Made by a program: the position numbers and the translations under genes
In this document: one piece after another, positions 38,901-54,000 of the stretch
Position numbering within the stretch: the first letter of the stretch is position 1
Layout of the letters: each line of letters begins with the position of its first letter
Source: Periplaneta americana
Taxonomy: Eukaryota; Arthropoda; Insecta; Blattodea; Blattidae
Assembly: GCF_040183065.1 (NCBI RefSeq)
Contig: NC_091131.1
Span: 17,629,300 to 17,693,299, forward strand
Direction of reading: 5' to 3'
DNA length: 64,000 nt
The notes under the pieces: model-generated
Database searches by the model: none
What the model was told of the DNA's origin: nothing
What the model saw: the letters and a program-made list of their open reading frames with translations, nothing else

Positions 38901-41900
38901 TCAGTATTTCTTTCAAGTCATAGGCTGCACTGAGTAATTTATATTTTTGCTCAGATTTTGACCTGTTCTAGAGATTCCAAAATTTATTTCAAGTCTTAGT
39001 ATGTACCATTTTTACCAAAATGAATTATCAAACATATAATTATTAATGAAATAAACATCATTATTTCATTAATAGTAATTATATCACTCTCAAATTTTGA
39101 CCCATTCTAGAGATTCCAAAATTTATTTCAAGTCTTAGTATGTACTGGGTGTTTCAGTATTTCTTTCAAGTCCTAGCCTACACTAAGTAATTTATATATT
39201 CGCTCAAATTTTGACCTGTTCTAGAGATTCCAAAATTTATTTCAAGTTATAATCTATGTACTTTAGTATCTTCTTTAATTTCTGATCTGTCTTTAGATTT
39301 TAGAATTTGTTCCAAAGCTTGTTCCACTCTGGGTATTTTAAAATTTTTCCAAGTCTTAACCTCCTCTGAAGAATTTAGTGTTTCTTTCAGGCTTACTCTA
39401 TACTGGGTATTTCGTAACTTTTCTCATATCCTGATCTGTTCTGAACATTCTATAAATAATTTCGAGTCATGACCTTTTCTGCAGATTATGGACATTCTTG
39501 TAAGTAAAGTCGAAACAGATAATGCAGTGACGAACCATAGCATGAAATATTACAGCATCTTTCACAAATGAATTACAAACCCATAGGAGTAGAAAGGGTT
39601 AAAGCACAAAGTTAAAGCAAACACTTGTAAAACAATACAGTACTGTGCATTTTGTCAACAGGTTCGTTGATGCAAAGCAATTGAAAGAGCCACATGTGAA
39701 CCTGTTAGTTTAACAACTTAAAGAATACCCATCATCCATGACTGAGACTAGAACACCAAGACAAGAACAGGTACCTACTTTTCATCCATTTTCTGTATAG
39801 TGTCAGTCATAGCTAACGATTTAGCCTCCAGTTTGGTGATAAGTTCGGTTTTGTGTTTGAGCGAACTCTCGCATTCCTGTAACGCAATCACGAGACACAC
39901 AGTCTGTGGAGACACCCATCAAGTTTATCATGCAACTAAACATACACAGATATGCAGCCACTTGTATGTTCCTCTCAAAATATTATTTTTTTTGTAGGTT
40001 TCCCTTTGCTGAAGCATGACCCCCCTTTTCAGCATCTTTCAACAAATGATTGTATTTCTCTAAGTTGTTGAGGATTTGACCAATTTGGCTTGTCTTAGCC
40101 TGGAGACGAGTCACCATCTCACCTTTTTGGGTCAACTCTTGCTCACACTCCTAAAAAAATTGAATGACATCAAAGTGTATTGAATGAGTAACACAAATAG
40201 GTGGATTCAGGAATGTCTTTTTAACTACAATTAAGACTGTAATAAAGAACTATAAATGCACAGTGTGTTTCACAATCTGGTACATCTTGCTTCTTCTGGG
40301 GAATGACAACAACAAGTATTAAAACATTAGCCCCTATCAAGTATTGAAATAATAACATGATCATTATTTTTGCACAGCAAAGACAAAACTATTTGTTAGT
40401 CTTATCTTTTAAGGTCAAAAAATCTAAGCCTAAATGTACAGTATGCTAGCAAATTCTCAACAAATAATTCTACATCTGGAGCATATTAAAAAAATTAACA
40501 ATACAAAGTAAGTTTTTAATCTATTCCTGGAATAGGCTACATTAGTTTTAAGTGGCAGCTTGTAAGATACGGATATCAAGTATACTCTAACAAATGGCCA
40601 CCAGATATTTGTGATTCATTGATTCTAGTTCACGTTAACACTTTGTTTAAAAGCTTAAAATTGTTTAGTCAATATGTTAAAAGTGTTAAACTTCTTTTTA
40701 ACACTTTTAACATGTCGACTAAACAATTTTAAGATATTTGTGAATTGAAAACCAAATGTACGAGCATTAAATATGTCAAAAATATTTTATTATAGAAAGA
40801 TTAAATTAATGTAGATTTGCAAAAATGTACGCCTCCAATCTGGTTAATTAAAGAGGCAACAAATATATTATTATAAATGTGAAAAGCGACCAAACTGAGT
40901 TGAAAGTTATTTTCTTAAATCTGCAGTAGAGGAAATATTTTTCGTCATAAAAATAAATAAAATAGTGAAGTTTGCAAAGCTCAATAATTATTTATTGTTA
41001 TTCGAAATCTTTTGTGTTTAAAAAAAGAGTAAAAGCACCTCCATGTAAATCATTCTGTTTAGTTTGTGGACACACAAAACGTAGAGATTTTCATGATAAA
41101 AATGTGCATGTTATTGAAGGAAATGTAGTTCTAGTTTCTAGGTCCTTTCTTACTTACAAATGCCTTTTAGAGAACCCGGAGGTTCATTGCCGCCCTTACA
41201 TTTAAAATTTTAAAATTAGACATAATAACGAATGAAACAATTTGAATAAAAGTAAGCTAGAGAAAACAGTAGGCTATTGCAAAACAAAGATAGTGACGAT
41301 AGGATATGAACACAACTCCAGAATGTGAAACAACAGACTGACAAAAAAAGATTCTGCTATGGAGCCTGTAAGATTGAAGAAAAAAGGGGAGACCAAAGGA
41401 CAACTGGAACTGAAAGAGTGACAAATGGACAGACTGTTAAGAAAAAACTATCAGCAATTAGACTGAGAAATCCATGTATGTATGGAATAAATAAAAAAAA
41501 TTCCTTTCCCTTAGGAATGTTGATATGAGACATTTTGTGTAGCCTAATATAATCTTACGTCTTTCTTTAGAAGTAATGGTGCAGCCAGTAACATTGATTG
41601 AAGGAGCGCACAGTCTGACTGGTAAAGTAAGTTATGAAAAGGTAAGTATCAGTGAATGAGCTGTTTTTGCACATCACACACAACAGAAGAGCACAGCCAC
41701 ATACTATACACCTACATAATCTATGCAGTTAACAGTAAATACTTGTTTGGCAAAAGCGAATTCACAAAGTTAAAATGGACAAGCTGATATATTGAAATAC
41801 GTTTAAAAATAAATTTAAAAAGTCTGTGTTTTACAAAACTGAGATAAACATGATTACTTGAGTCATTTTACCAGAAATTAGATGCAATTCCAACAGACTG

Positions 41901-44900
41901 TGAAACACACTATATATTTTATACTATCAGGCATTAGAAAACTCATTATTTGTAACGAAATATTAGATCTCAGCTTAAAAATTACATTGTGATAATAATA
42001 CAACGTCTGCTTTAGACTTTGATTGGCAATAAACAGAAATAATACAAATAGAAACATTTACGTTGCAGACTGGCACTGATGCAATAAAGTTATAAATCTG
42101 AACTAATAAACATTAAGTTATTATTCCATTTCTAGTAAGAATAGTGACTCATGCATTCCAGAACTGAAATTTTGTTCACTTTAAAAACATGCTGAACAAT
42201 TATAGTTTAATAAATAAAACAAAACACTTCTTACCTGAAGCTTCTTGTACATTTCCAGATTGATAAGTTTGATATCATCCAGCTGTCTTCTCAAGGACAC
42301 TATTGTATCTTGCTTTTCATGGATATCTTTCTCTAAGAGTTTCATTGCAACCTCCATTTCTGCCTTCAAACTTATCTGCAAGACACACAGCATAATAAAT
42401 ATCAAAATTATGAACTGTAGTTGTTAATAATAGTAGGTGGCATACAGCTGTTCCATACACACACATATACAGAATATTAATTTTATATCCATAAATGGAG
42501 AGAATATTTTCTAAAAATTATATACAACTTCAATCGTATATGAATATTCTTCAAAATTTAAAATTGCTTACCAATCTCACATTCAAATATATATTACAAA
42601 TTGTTGTAAATAGCAATAAACAGGCAACAACAAAAGGCTATTATCATAGATCCAACTATACGCATAAAGAGAGATCTAAACCAAGCTCATCAGGTTGATC
42701 AGGAAAAAAGGGTCATTTATGAGCCTTGTATTCCCTACCTTAGTGCCAAGTATAACATCCCTCTCTTCAATTGGTCAGTGACAGGTTTATTTTTTGGTGC
42801 TCGGAGTTCTTTACCAAAATTTACATATCATTTTTTAAAACAATTATCAATATCATCTTTTGAAATTCAAAAAATCATCTCGCAAATTCTCAAAGATTCC
42901 CTGCAGATTATACAATTTCATTTATACCACTCAGAAGGCCTTAATTAAGGATATGCTAATTTTAAATAAAATTTTTTTTTATCAGTATAATTTAGTCATC
43001 TTCTAAGATTTTATTTTACAATTGATAATCAATGGTGCTTAATTATTACACTTTATTTTTATAACACTATTCATATTTAATTAATTGTATTTGTTTGCTA
43101 TTCATTTCCGGATCCTCGTGGTCATCCTTAATTAAGGCTGGATGAGTTTCTCTCTCTCTCTCTCTAAAATTATAAGCGAGTCACACCCCGAAAAAGCAAG
43201 ATGCTTGAGGCAGGTGTGACCAATAATGAAACTGGATAGAAGAAAAAAATAATAATCACAACTGTGATTAAACTGTTAACTGTAATTGCACATAAAATTA
43301 AAAAGGAGGAAAAAAAAAAACAAATATTACATATAAACATACTAAGTTAAGAATACGACTTTGTTAAAAGTGACAAAAAATAAATAATAAGAATTTAAAT
43401 GATGATTATAATTTTAAAAACAGTTCAAGCACTTGTTTTTTTAATAATGTACTGTTTAACAATTTTACATTAGGATTTTTCTTTATAAAATCATTTTGTG
43501 CGAGATCGTGCGTATTTGCTTGTTTTCTGCACAGAACCAATATGCGGTAAGTGTGAAATACCACATTCAGTATTCCCAACGTAACACACATAACAATTTC
43601 TCTCTTCTTACCGCTCAAGTGCCATATTCATTTTACTGCTTTAGGCTTTTAACATATTATTTTTAGAGATGTTTAACATAGTAATAATTATAAATTGGAA
43701 ACTTACCACTGCAATTTCACCTAAATTGCAATGTTAATTATTGTTTTTAAATATTTGCAAAAATTAAGTAAACTCTACTACTCCACGAAACTTATTGCAT
43801 TCCTGATACAAGTATCATTAAGGAAGCCATGAAAAAATCAACAAGATTTCAGATGCCGATGTTATTACTGCAATATGTTATATAAATAATATTGTTAAAA
43901 TATTAAAATGAAAAATAAATCATTACATAACCTTACCGTTTGTTTTAAGTCCGCATTTATAGACTGGGGGAAAAAAAAAGACAGACGTATATCACGGCCT
44001 GCTGGAGTATAGTAAACACAGAAAACATTTTATAGCAACAATGTTGAAGAAAGATATTTTGGTTTTCCGAAGTTGCCGTCATTAAACAGAAACCAAGAAG
44101 GAGATTTCATTGCAACTAATTAGAAATTCGTCTTTCAGGTATGTAATAAACGATCCGCACAAAATAATGTACGATACACGAGTGGTATGTTTGTTTTCAT
44201 GTTCTCGGAAATTAAAAAAGCTCAACTACGTTTCGCTTTTTCAATCTTTTCCTCGATCATGAAAACGTCAACATACCGCTCTTGTAACGTATATTACTAA
44301 TACAATCTTGAATCGTAATTAGAAATGTGCCTTAGACCTGCTTCAGTCTTACATTTTGTTCAATGAGGGGAAGAGGGGAAGCGAAATATTGTATCTTCTT
44401 GTGTTGTGGTCTTGATCAGATGATATAAATTTAGTTTGATATTTATGGTACTAATTCAAAAGAGTATGCAATATATAAATATGCTTGATATTCAAAACAA
44501 ATTCTTTATATATGAGATGAGTTGGATGATCAAGTTTTCTTCTTAAACATATTTTAATAATTCTTTTATGTAGTAATGTTAATGGGCGAATGGTACTCTG
44601 TGATAATCCACCCCATCCTATAATTCCATAGTGTATTACAGCCTGAACCAGGTCTAAAAAATATTGTTCTCGATAGTTTTACTGGCATAAAGCAACGCAG
44701 TTGTACAAATTTGTACAGTGTTTTACGTAATTTAAGACATAAGTAGTTAATATGAAAATTCCATTTTAAGCTTTGATCGATGAAGATATCTAAATATTTC
44801 ACATGGGCTGATGGGCGTAGTTTAGGACAATTTGTACAATAATTGCTACGAATTTTTAAATTTAGTTGTTTCCCACAGTATGGAGACCTGTTTAGTTTAG

Positions 44901-47277
44901 TTTATCAAAACATGCTACTCTGTTTTGTTTTTTTTTTTTTTTATTGGGTTATTTTACGATGCTGTATCAACATCTATAGTCCCGTCGCTCTAATTTCCGG
45001 CAGCCAATCGCGTTGCAGGTTGGCTACATTTAAATGTGTGCGTCTTGTGATTCGCTGATTCATTTCTTAAGGCTCGATAAATACTTAATATAATCGCCCG
45101 CCATTTTAGCTCTTTAGTTGGCGTTCGCAGAAAGCACATGAAGACGTTATTTGCCGCTCAATTATTTGCTGAATTACATTGCGTTTGATTTATTATCATA
45201 GAAGTTACGACATGATAATCTTTAACGGTGTTGCAAATAGATTCCTCGTATGGTAGCTCGGCAACGTAAGAACAAAAATGGCGAATGATACTACCTACCT
45301 AGACTTTATAGAGCCTTCACTTTCTAAGACGTAAGCAAAGAGGCGGAGTCACGCCAGAAATAACAGCGTCGAGACTATAGGTTATTTAGCGTCTGAATGA
45401 AATGAAGGTGATAATGCCAGTGAAATGAGTCCAGGATCCAGCACCGAAAGTTACCCAGCATTTGCTCGTATTGGGTTGAGGGAAAACCTCGGAAAAAACC
45501 TCAACCAGGTAACTTGCCCCGACCGGGATTCGAACCCGGGCCACCTGATTTCGCGGCCAGACACGCTGACCATTACTCCACAAGTGTGGACTCTGTTTTG
45601 TTACCTACAGTAAGTATACAGAAAATGCAGTAAAAATTTCATGTTCATAGCATCAAAATTGTAAGAGCCTTTACACTTTGAACATAAAAAATGTGCTAAA
45701 AAAGCTTGTAAAGTTTGCATGGAATTCAAATTCAAGAGTGCAGCCATCTACAAATGATCAAATTTTTTTATGCTTTCAAGCACTGTAGAGCACTGAAACT
45801 TGCTCAAAACATAAATAAAAGATTGCAGATTCATTTTTCACATAAAAGAAACGGAATATATATGATAAGAACAGGGGCGTATTTTGCGGGCTACCGGCCC
45901 AACTGTAATTTCAATGACGAAGTCATCAAAGTATTTTCGTCCCAATCAAGACGTCTGGAATTCGCATATAAATAGGTAAGGAATTTTATTATAGGGATTT
46001 TAAAATATATTTTGCGTAATAATAGGGTCAGCGGTAGCCCAGACCCTTAAACCAGTATACGCCACTGGATAAGAACTTTCTTGTACCTTGTTAACATGTT
46101 TCGACCTATTTTCGGTCATCTTCGGAACTGGTCTTGTTTCCTGTGAGGGTGCGTTCGTAGTGTAGAGTCAAAGAGTGTATGGGTTTTGAAATTGAGTTGT
46201 GTGTTGAGAATATCGTTGGGGTGTGTTTTCGTGTGTCTGTATATTTCATATTGTTCTAGTGTGTTGAGTTTCTGGCTTTTTGGAAACAAGAGGCGCCAAG
46301 ATCAACAACGACCAGTTCTGAAGATGACCGAAAATAGGTCGAAACATGTTAACAAGGTACGTTAAAATTTAACACAAGAAAGTTCTTATCATACATATTC
46401 CGAAGTGATACAGTGTTAATAGTTGTGTAATCAAGATGTATAAAAGAAACGACTGAAAATAACCAAAATTTCACCTGTCTTTCCACTTAATTTGTTGTAC
46501 ATGCCACTTTCTATTACAGTTTGACTGCAAAATGTCTCGAATTTGCATAAGTAAATTGATGGGAGGCACAAAATTTTTTCGGTCCCATGATCCTAGCACT
46601 ACCGAAATACAGGCAGTTCCTGGTAGGTCTTTGGATGGATTACAGTGCAAATATGGATGCCTGGAGAATGGAACTATTGCACTCCTCCAAGGCCAATGTG
46701 ATCATGGACTGTTACTGCGTAATGCTCGACACCATAAAGAAGAAATCCTGGGAGATGGAAGAGGAAATTTCTACAGCAACAAATAGCTCTTCTAGACACA
46801 GACATATTGGCGTATTCAAAGATCACCAAACATGGCTTCATAATAGATTCTACAATTAGATATGAATGGAGCGTTGACTAGCCTGAAGAAGTTAACTAAG
46901 AAAAGAAAGACATTTATGAACCAATTATTGAGTACTTTAAAGAAAAATATCATCTTAAACACATAGATGTGATTGGTCTTTTTATCGGGGTCCGTGGTGT
47001 TATTCCAAAATTCTTTAATACATTTAGGAAACAATTTTTTTTATCTAAATCTTTAATAGAAGACATTGTCACAATTGTTTTGAAAAAGTCATGTCAAATT
47101 TTAAATAATCATTTACACTCTTAAGATAATATATTTTAATTAGATTTCAGTATACATATCAATTTCTTTTTCTTTTCTTCTTAATCTACTCTACATTTAT
47201 ATTTGTAAATCATAGGTCAGTATACTGAGGCTTATGAGTCTATCTCCGCTGGGAGGCAGTTTGAAATAAATAATAAA

Positions 47278-47347
<70 letters not shown>

Positions 47348-48020
47348 GAAATGGAAATATAAAAATTGCAAATTTATATTTTGAAGAGGTGGAGAAGTTC
47401 AAATATCTTGGAGCAACAGTAACAAATATAAATGATACTCGGGAGGAAATTAAACACAGAATAAATATGGGAAATGCCTGTTATTATTCGGTTGAGAAGC
47501 TTTTATCATCCAGTCTGGTGTCAAAAAATCTGAAAGTTAGAATTTATAAAACAGTTATATTACCGGTTGTTCTTTATGGTTGTGAAACTTGGACTCTCAC
47601 TTTGAGAGAGGAACATAGGTTAAGGATGTTTGAGAATAAGGTGCTTAGGAAAATATTTGGGGCTAAGAGTGATGAAGTTACAGGAGAATGGAGAAAGTTG
47701 CACAACACAGAACTGCACGCATTGTATTCTTCACCTGACGTAATTAGGAACATTAAATCCAGACGTTTGAGATGGATAGGGCATGTAGCACGTATGGGCG
47801 AATCCAGAAATGCATATAGTGTTAGTTGGGAGGCCGGAGGGAAAAAGACCTTTAGGGAGGCCGAGACGTAGATGGAAAGATAATATTAAAATGGATTTGA
47901 GGGAGGTGGGATATGATGATAGAGAATGGATTAATCTAGCTCAGGATAGGGACCACTGGCGGACTTATGTGAGGGCGGCAAGGAACCTCCGGGTTCTTTA
48001 AAAGCCAGTAAGTAAGTAAA

Positions 48021-48080
<60 letters not shown>

Positions 48081-51000
48081 ATGGAGCTTAAAGATTAAAA
48101 AAAAAGAGTGTTTGAACTGTTATTGTGATTCATTATTTATTGATGCAGAAAAAACAAACCAACAAACAAAAATATGAACAATTTCAGCCATTTAGGATCA
48201 ATCTTGGAGAGGGAATGGACATCGAATTTGGAAATTGCTAAAAGAATTATTAATTGACAGAAAGCATGAACTGTGCAGCACTACATAACAGACTGTACCT
48301 GCAAGTTCAACTCCTTCTCAGTCTCCTGTCGTTGCTTCTTCTCTGACTCCAGCTGCTGCTTCAGATCATCTAACTCTGAGTTTGCGTCAGACTTCCTGGT
48401 CTGCCCCCCCTCCCCTCCACCTCCACCCTCGTCCATTCTGTCGGCGTTCACATCCAGGCCAAGTTCCTTCTTCAAGTTCGTGTTCTCGTCGTACAGTGAC
48501 AGGATGTTGTTCTTTGCAATAGCCAGATCTTCCTTCATCAGAGCATTCGTGGTTGTCAGAGTCTCAACTTTTGCCTGGAGGTTTGTAACAGTTGCACTAA
48601 AAAAGTGATACAAATTTTAATTTAAGATAGCAGCTCCCAACCTGAAGGTCACAAGTTAAAAATATATCACGCTTTTCAAATACAACAGAATCTCAATTGC
48701 CTATCATCAATTAACTGGCCTGGACTTTCCCTGATATTTTTTTCTGTATGTCCATTCCACAACACAATGAACACAACTGCCATACATGCCAAAAATTCAA
48801 ATTTAAGGTAAGATTGCTAACTAGTGTCATTCAGATGATGCCTAAAGATACAACATTAGTTAGCTATATTATATGTAGTAGTAGTAGGTTATTTTACGAC
48901 GCTTTATCAACATCTTTGGTTATTTAGCATCTGAATGAGATGATGGCGATAATGCCGGTGAAATGAGTCCGGGGTCCAACACCGAAAGTTACCCAGCATT
49001 TGCTCATATTGGGTTGAGGGAAAACCCCGGAAAAAACCTCAACCAGGTAACTTGCCCCAACCGGGAATCGAACTCGGGCCATCTGGTTTCGCGGCTAGAC
49101 GCACTAATCGTTACTCCACAGGTGTGGACTATATTATATGTTATAATTGGCACTACAATAGAACAATGTTTTGTTGTTGTTTTCTAATGCCAGAAGTTTG
49201 ACAATAAAGTCATTTGACCTCTTGCACTCCAATATTTTTCAAAGATATTGTCATGGTCAGCCGCTGAAGCACAGATTTTGAGGTGTTCCACATCCATTTC
49301 TTGGTTTGAGTTGCACAATGGGCAGTTAGGGGACTGATATATTCCAATTCTATGCAGATGCTTGGCCAAACAGTCATGGCCTGTTGCCAATCTAAATGCA
49401 GCTACAGACAATTTGAGCAGTAAATCGGGAATCAACTGTGGATTATGACCCAGAGAGTTCCATTTTTTCCCTTGAGATTGTGTTATCAAATTTTGTTTGT
49501 TGAAGTCTAAGTATGTAGATTTAATAAGTCTTTTCACAGAGTAATACGTAGATTTAGTGACAGGTCTGTAAGTAGCACAGCATTTGCTAAAGCATCTGCA
49601 TTCTCGTTTCCCAGGATTCCACAATGGGATGGTATCCATTGGAATAATGTACAATACTGTATCAGTAACTTGCATCATTATACCATCTGCCCCACAATAA
49701 GACCCATACCCTAAATTTCTAACGACAAAATTTGGAACAATGTATTATGAGACCACGATAGAAAAGGCTTCAAATAAGACCCATACCCGATTTTCAGAGC
49801 AATATTTTTTTGCAAAAAAAAAAAAAAAAAAAAAAGTGTGGGTGATATTTGGTACTATACAGACTAAAACTCTGTTTTGTCAATAAACAAATAATAATAA
49901 TAACTCTGCAACCAATGAAAATTGGACCCATATATAAAAGAGTTAGTCTTACTGCAGCAACCTGAGAGATTACCACCTCAATTTATGCACGTTAGTCATC
50001 AATCATGTATATAAAAAAATTCATCTGGTTCTCAAGTAGTAATGTCGACTGATGGAACTGATTGTGAGGACAAATTTATTGTATGTTGTTATTTATTCTT
50101 TGTATTCTGTATCATGGATTCTGGAAGTTAAGTCTGTTATTGCAAATAAGTTTTGTAGTGCTTCTCAGTATCTATTAGATACCTTCAAAAGTGAAGAACA
50201 TGCCAAAAATACGATGATAGATTTATATTGTCCTTCAAGTCTGATTCGCAGTGTTTCATTGCATATCATTCCTGTCTTAAAATTGGGTATATACTATATT
50301 TTCTCAAATACCCCATGCAGTTTTTTCCTGAAATATAAAGTAAAAAATACAGGTGTGCGGCTTATTCGAATTGAAGTTGGCAATATTAATAAAATAAACT
50401 AGCAGCATTAAGAAAAATATTAATAAAATAAACTAGCAGCATTTCTCACAAAATAAATGCATAGAAACATGCAGCTACCTCATAAATACTTGCAGTAAAA
50501 ATTTCATCCAGATTGATTCATATTTGGCATAAGAAAGTTGGTGTTGAATCAACAAAAATGAACACAGAAAAATAGATTTGAAAATAAAATGAATATTTAT
50601 GTAAATTAATATTATCCTCCGCTACATTAATCTAGTAACTTCAGGGAGCAACAAAAAGTTACTAGATTTGTAATCAGACATTTTAAAAAAGAATTCTTCG
50701 ATGAAAAACAATTTTGACAGCTCTTTAAATTCCACACCCCCTTCCAGCCTTAATTTAAAAAGTGTAAACATACGAGTATTTGTAATCAGAATGGAGCTGA
50801 ATCCATTTGGGGTATGAAAATATAAATTCTGAATAAGTGAAATAGCTAAAAAAAAAAATTGGAAAAATTTTCATGATTTTCAGTGGAGTCTTCCCTTAAA
50901 CAAGGGTGCAGAGTATTCGAAAAAATAAGGTACTTACTTTGACACAAAACTAAACTGAAAAGTTTGAGCATATGAAGTTCCTAATTTTATGACGTAATGG

Positions 51001-54000
51001 TTTCATTTACCTGAATATATTGCGAATGAAGATATTTAAGGAAAGAGTTCTTAACTTCCATGTCAACTTAATGCTTATATTTAATTTTGCATTACAAATT
51101 AATGTCATAAGGTAGGGACACAAAATACCTACTTTAAATGCCTGTTGAGCTCCTCAATGTAGTTCTTTTGATCCAAGACTGTTGTCATGTTGTCGTGGTC
51201 CAGATCATCCTCTGAAGATTCACTGCACTGGTTGCTGGACCTCAAGTAAAGTGAGAAATCTATTACACCTTGCTGGCAGTCCAAGTCCTCCTCCTGTGTA
51301 ACGAAAATACATAAACCATACTCAGATATAACAAATGTATTAACTTAAATTTTGCTGAATGATTCTGAAAATTATTCCTTGCAGGCAGTGTTCTTCATGA
51401 CCAATGACACTTTCATACTGTCTTTTTCAGGGGAGCAGAGAATGAAACAGTAAGGTGAGAGGGGAACTTGATGAAGTTAATTAGAATTAGAATACTATGG
51501 TATTAAAGGCATAGCGTACCAGTGGTTTGAGTCATATCTTCTAAACAGAAAACAAAAAGTTGAAATCAACGCATTCACCAACTCCTTTAAATCTGCGTAA
51601 TTTTTGGTCCTAGCAAAGCCATGATGCATGAAAAATATTGTAAAATATGCGAGAATAATAATTATTCAGTTGTCGAATATGCATACTTATCATTGTAGTA
51701 TTAGTATTTAGTATTTATTTATTTAACCTGGTAGAGATAAGGCCGTCAGACCTTCTCTGCCCCTCTACCAGAAGATTCCAACTATAATATGAAGAATAAA
51801 ATTACAATTAGTATTAAATTTACAATTACAATTACAATAAAAATCAAAGTACGAAAAGATTACCTGACTAATTAAAGCTAGATAATTTATCATAGAAAAA
51901 CAAAGAATATTTTATATTTGCTGAATTACAAATTAAACCTAGAGTAACAAAATTATATAGTGATGAAATTACTGGATATTAAAATATTTTGTGATAGATT
52001 AAGGAAACTATTTACAAGAAGTCAATTACTGACCAAGTGCCTAGTAAGTTTGCATTTCAATTCAATTTTATTTCGACAGTCCCTGATGCTAGCAGGTAGC
52101 GAATTCCAGAGTCTTGGCAGGGCTATTGTGAAAAAGGATGAGTATGGGGAGGTGTGATGGGATGGTGTTGTTAGTATTGTTTCATGACGAGAGCGTGTGT
52201 TCAGATTATGGTGGGAAGAAAGGTAAGTGAAGCGAGACGACAGGTACGAAGGAATAGAAGAGTTCAAGATTTCGAAGAGAAAGAGAAGTGAATGTAAATT
52301 TCTTTTCTTATTTAGTTTAAGCCAACCTATTGCTTCCAGGGATGGGGTAATATGATGATATTTACGAACATTGCTTACAAAACGTATACACAAATTATGA
52401 GCACGTTGAAGTTTCGTTTTGTTGTCGCTGGAGAAGTCAGTTAGTAAAATGTCAGCATAGTCAAAATAGGAAAATACAAGTGTCTGCACAAGGGACTTTT
52501 TTAAGCAAGATTGGAGATGAACATTTATCCTTTTTAGCACATGGATAATAGAATATACTTTTCTGCAGGTTTCTGTGATTTGCAAGTCGCAGTTGAGATT
52601 ATTATCCATCTGAATGCCAAGATTTTTTACTGAAGAACTGGTACCGATTCTTATTGAAGTTGCAATATACAGTATAACCTAACTTAGGTACAGTATCTGT
52701 TCCATAATATGGGTCACAATTTGTAGGCAAATTTAATCAATTTTCGGTTTAACGATATTTCATTACAACGAAAATAATTACAGTACCCCATAGAATTCGT
52801 TACAATGGCATTTCACTGTACTAATAACATGTTCTCACTCTACCCTAACCAACATGCTCAATATTTACCTTAACACACAAATTGCAGTCTATGACATTCA
52901 GTCCTACTAGAAGCCCCATGATGATGATCGCCTCGTCACTCATCATGAGAGCATCAGGTTCGAAGTATTCAGACAGAAGGTCGTCTTTGTGGTCTATCAG
53001 GATCTTTAAGTAATCAGCCAACTTCTTCTGCATAAGAGCAAGCCTCAGCCACGCTCGTGCTCTACCCATGTGAGTCCTGAAAAACAGGCACATGTTATGA
53101 TGTAAATGCAGAGTTTATTTAGTGCAGGAATCTTCTGCATTGTCACAAAATCTGGAGCTGTTACCCAAATGGTCAAAGAGGGGCACAACAGAATATGACA
53201 ATATTATTTTGACCAGTGTGAGTTTCAAAATATGTACAGATTATAAACAGCTAGCTTTGACTTCCAATTTTGAGTTTTCATAGTATTCTGCCTTGCTGTC
53301 AGTTTAATTGAATCGGTTTCTTGAGAAGCACCATAAGTCACGAAACACAAAGTTTTAGGGAATTACAAAAAACTGTTTACATTTTACAAGAAACGTATGA
53401 GCAAAGAATTGCAATATTCTAAATTTAATGGTTTCGTATGAGCAAAATGCAAATTTCTGTGTGAAATTGTTTGACTTACCAATATATATTTTCTCATAAT
53501 AATAATGACAGAAATTTGACAAATATATAAAAATTCCTTTATTGAGACATCAGTTCACCATAGAGGTCCGGATAAAATGTAACAATTTTACAATCATCAT
53601 GCCAGAGAAAAATAATAAAAAATTACAATGTAAATTAACAATGAAATTTAGAGATTAGATAAATGGTTATACAATATTCTTACTGAGCCCTTTATTTTAT
53701 ATAAACCGAGTTTTTTAATATGTACTTCTTCTCTGTACAAAATAAACGAAAATGTAGATCAAAAAGGATACCAAGTTTATCTCCAAAATCAGTATTTGGA
53801 AGACGACTTCAAGATTTTTACTTAATGATAACTATATTTTCATTTCGAAAATTTCCATCTTGAATAATTTCAGATGTTCAGGGGACAAGATTTTGAGAAA
53901 AACATGTCGACTTAGTTTTCGAGAGGGAAGTTCAAAAGCACTGCTGATTGGATTTTTTATTCCATCACTTCACTCCCACCCACCTCTACTTTCAAATTTC

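Larger units (their letters stand above)
45605..46495 (+). repeat. Interspersed repeat (family of 33540-33820) carrying a nested insertion
   Basis: Sequence 45605-45853 and 46454-46495 together match 33540-33820. The break is at AAGAAACG with the 12-base duplication ATAAAAGAAACG at 45842-45853 and 46442-46453. Confidence 0.85.

Noticed and set aside
48273-48608. Plus-strand serine/phenylalanine-rich ORF
   Set aside because: Antisense of RUFY exon 48596-48299.
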